Assembly (NCBI RefSeq): GCF_000237995.1 | Contig: NC_016605.1 | Location: 62,001 to 126,000 of the forward strand | Direction: 5' to 3' | DNA from: Pediococcus claussenii ATCC BAA-344 | GTDB lineage: Bacteria; Bacillota; Bacilli; Lactobacillales; Lactobacillaceae | DNA: 64,000 nt | In this document: piece after piece, positions 62,420-64,000 of the stretch | How positions within the stretch are numbered: position 1 is the first letter of the stretch | How the letters are laid out: every line of letters begins with the position of its first letter | The notes under the pieces: generated by a model | What the model saw: the letters and a program-made list of their open reading frames with translations, nothing else | Databases searched by the model: none | Told to the model about the DNA's origin: nothing | Position numbers and translations under genes: made by a program

Positions 62420-62423
62420 ATTA

Positions 62424-63332
62424 TTAGTCCTTCCTTTCTGGAGTTTTTAGTCCGTGTTCAAGCGTCCGTTTAAAATGGAAACGGCTACGGAATGTTGGCA
62501 ACATTAAACAAAGAGCTAGGACAATGGATGAAATTAGGTTTAGATCGTTTGTACCAAATCCGGCTTTTAAAACAAGCAATAGAACAAAACGATAAATGAT
62601 ACTTCCACAAACAACAGCAATTAAGCGTTGATTCATCGTTAATTCTCCGAATACAACTTCACCGATAATAATTGATGCAAGACCGATAACAATGATTCCG
62701 ATGCCCATATTAACGTCTGAGTAACCATTGCTTTGGGCGATTAGAGCACCAGCTATAGCAATCAGTCCATTTGAAATCATCAATCCCATGTTTTTCATTA
62801 AGTCAGTACTGATACCGAGAGATTTTGCCATTTTTTCATTATCTCCGGTTGCGATAAATGCCTGTCCTAAATCGGTTTGTAAAAATAAAGCAAGAAGCGC
62901 GATAACTATAGCAATAATAATAAATCCTAAGAAAACACTGTCAAAATATTGTGGTAGTGACTCCAAAAAATGGTTTGTAAATAAAGATTGTTTCCCTAAT
63001 AAGGAAATATTTGAGGTACCCATGATTCGTAAATTTACAGAATAACAAGCGGTCATAACTAAAATTCCTGCTAGTAAGATAGGAATTCGACCCTTGGTGT
63101 AAAGTAGTCCGGTTATTAGACCGGCAACCATGCCGATTAAGAAGGCAAGCAGTGTTGCAAGAAACGGATTCATACCATGTGTGACAGCCGTAACGCTGAC
63201 AGCGGCGCCAAGCGGAAATGTGCCTTCTACAGTCATATCAGGAAAATCAAGAATTCGGAAAGTTAAAAATAGACCGATACCAAGTAATCCCCAAAGTAAA
63301 CCTTGTCCAATTGCAGATGTAATTAAATTCAT
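62424..63332 (-). CDS. ABC transporter permease
   Basis: A 302-residue permease of the branched-chain amino acid type fold with about eight hydrophobic segments (GLLWGLLGIGLFLTFRILDF at the start). Its start codon overlaps the stop of the binding protein gene (ATGA), and the ATPase gene follows after four bases. Confidence 0.92.
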   Translation of the reverse strand: MNLITSAIGQGLLWGLLGIGLFLTFRILDFPDMTVEGTFPLGAAVSVTAVTHGMNPFLATLLAFLIGMVAGLITGLLYTKGRIPILLAGILVMTACYSVNLRIMGTSNISLLGKQSLFTNHFLESLPQYFDSVFLGFIIIAIVIALLALFLQTDLGQAFIATGDNEKMAKSLGISTDLMKNMGLMISNGLIAIAGALIAQSNGYSDVNMGIGIIVIGLASIIIGEVVFGELTMNQRLIAVVCGSIIYRFVLLLVLKAGFGTNDLNLISSIVLALCLMLPTFRSRFHFKRTLEHGLKTPERKD

Positions 63333-64000
63333 TTGATTAACTCTCCTTTCGATTGTGCCTGTTGAATTAAGCTGTCAGGAATATGAACACCCATTTTTTT
63401 AGCTTGTGGCAGGTTGATGGTTAGATCACCATAACGGATAAATTCAACGGGAGTTTTGGAAATCTTTTGACCCTTGAGCAATTTACCTGCCATTTTTCCA
63501 GTCATAACACCAAGTTTGTACTGATTAACACTGTAAGTGGCAACTCCCCCATCTTTTACCATTGAATCAACAGCAGGGAAAACGGGAACTTTTGCAGCAT
63601 CGGAGTTTTTAATTAGAGTCGACATTGCTCCAGCAATAGTATTATCAGTTGGCACATAAACAGCATCTACCGAAGACATCATTGTTTGTGAGACTTGATT
63701 TAGATCGTTTGAATTTGAGATTGAGTACACTTTTAACTTAATGTGCCGTTCTTCACAAAGTTGTTTGAATTTTTTATACTGAGTGACCGCAGAATTGTCG
63801 CTGGAGGTATAAATAATACCGAGCGTTTTCATATTAGGCATTAGCCGTTGGATAAGATCTAATTGTTCTCCAAGGGGGGCTTGGTCAGACACACCAGTAA
63901 TATTTTTTTCAGGCTTTTTTAAATTTTTAACGAGACCGGCACCTTGCGGGTCAGTCACAGCGCCCATAACAAGTGGAGTTTTGTTCATAACGTCGGCTAA
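63329..64000 (-). CDS. ABC transporter substrate-binding protein, partial
   Basis: The coding region runs off the right edge; the reading frame stays open to base 64000, so the N-terminus with the expected lipoprotein signal is missing. The 224 visible residues fit the ABC_sub_bind family (PF04392): GAVTDPQGAGLVKNLKKPEKNITGVSD and YVPTDNTIAGAMSTLI. It would bind the ligand outside the membrane. Confidence 0.9.
   Translation of the reverse strand, partial: LADVMNKTPLVMGAVTDPQGAGLVKNLKKPEKNITGVSDQAPLGEQLDLIQRLMPNMKTLGIIYTSSDNSAVTQYKKFKQLCEERHIKLKVYSISNSNDLNQVSQTMMSSVDAVYVPTDNTIAGAMSTLIKNSDAAKVPVFPAVDSMVKDGGVATYSVNQYKLGVMTGKMAGKLLKGQKISKTPVEFIRYGDLTINLPQAKKMGVHIPDSLIQQAQSKGELIK

Overview
The window looks like a low-GC Firmicute chromosome, most probably a member of the Lactobacillaceae. 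Supporting points are the AT-rich composition, strong AGGAGG-type ribosome sites with frequent TTG and GTG starts, an OpuC-type compatible-solute importer, a mevalonate-pathway HMG-CoA reductase, pyruvate carboxylase next to an aspartate aminotransferase, and one fatty-acid locus in the order fabZ-fabH-acpP-fabD-fabG-fabF-accB-fabZ-accC-accD-accA-fabI-PPTase-bioY, as known from Lactiplantibacillus. The species cannot be named from the sequence alone. No insertion sequence, prophage or CRISPR array was seen.

Layout. 1-1550: 3' end of a 23S rRNA gene, 5S rRNA and tRNA-Thr. 1.5-12.6 kb: a GNAT acetyltransferase, cytosine uptake and deamination (codBA), an operator-flanked quinone oxidoreductase, a MarR-rhodanese pair, an osmoprotectant importer with a disulfide-type flavoprotein, and a cation/proton antiporter. 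12.6-24.4 kb: a P-loop kinase, pyc-aspartate aminotransferase, a GH3 hexosaminidase, HelD, T-box-controlled trpS and an esterase. 24.4-33 kb: an operator-controlled NAD-binding protein, the ppx-mvaA-HELLH protein operon, a structured small RNA with a 26-codon ORF, an oligopeptide-binding lipoprotein, a PspC-like miniprotein and a DUF72 protein. 33-43.5 kb: metG-tatD-rnmV-rsmA, veg, ispE, a TetR regulator, two universal stress proteins, a cytochrome b5-like protein and a YoeB/RelB-type toxin-antitoxin pair. 43.8-54.6 kb: the whole type II fatty-acid synthesis locus including acetyl-CoA carboxylase, carrier-protein activation and biotin uptake. 54.9-61.5 kb: a frameshifted glycosyltransferase, three consecutive membrane proteins that each begin with a zinc ribbon (one with a penicillin-recognising serine-hydrolase domain, one TcaA-like), and D-serine dehydratase. 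61.6-64 kb: an ABC importer of the TrpXYZ type that runs off the right edge.

The most unusual feature is a dispersed family of structured intergenic repeats of about 100-140 bp. Each has a variable but self-complementary outer stem, a conserved 5' motif near CCGCTTAA, a variable inner hairpin and a conserved 3' motif near TTAATGCTC. Copies lie before trpS, before accB, between accA and fabI (inverted), after oppA, before the usp genes, and as a tandem array of three units before metG. The sequence varies while the pairing is kept, as expected for selection on RNA or cruciform structure. In front of trpS the repeat occupies the place of the T-box terminator, and at metG the end of the array appears to supply the -35 region of the promoter.

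Other points worth a second look are a FabZ paralogue that has lost its catalytic histidine, a rhodanese without its cysteine, a pair of mirror-image operators around one promoter, a palindrome inside the core promoter at 25.8 kb, the structured RNA at 29.1 kb, and the zinc-ribbon membrane trio.
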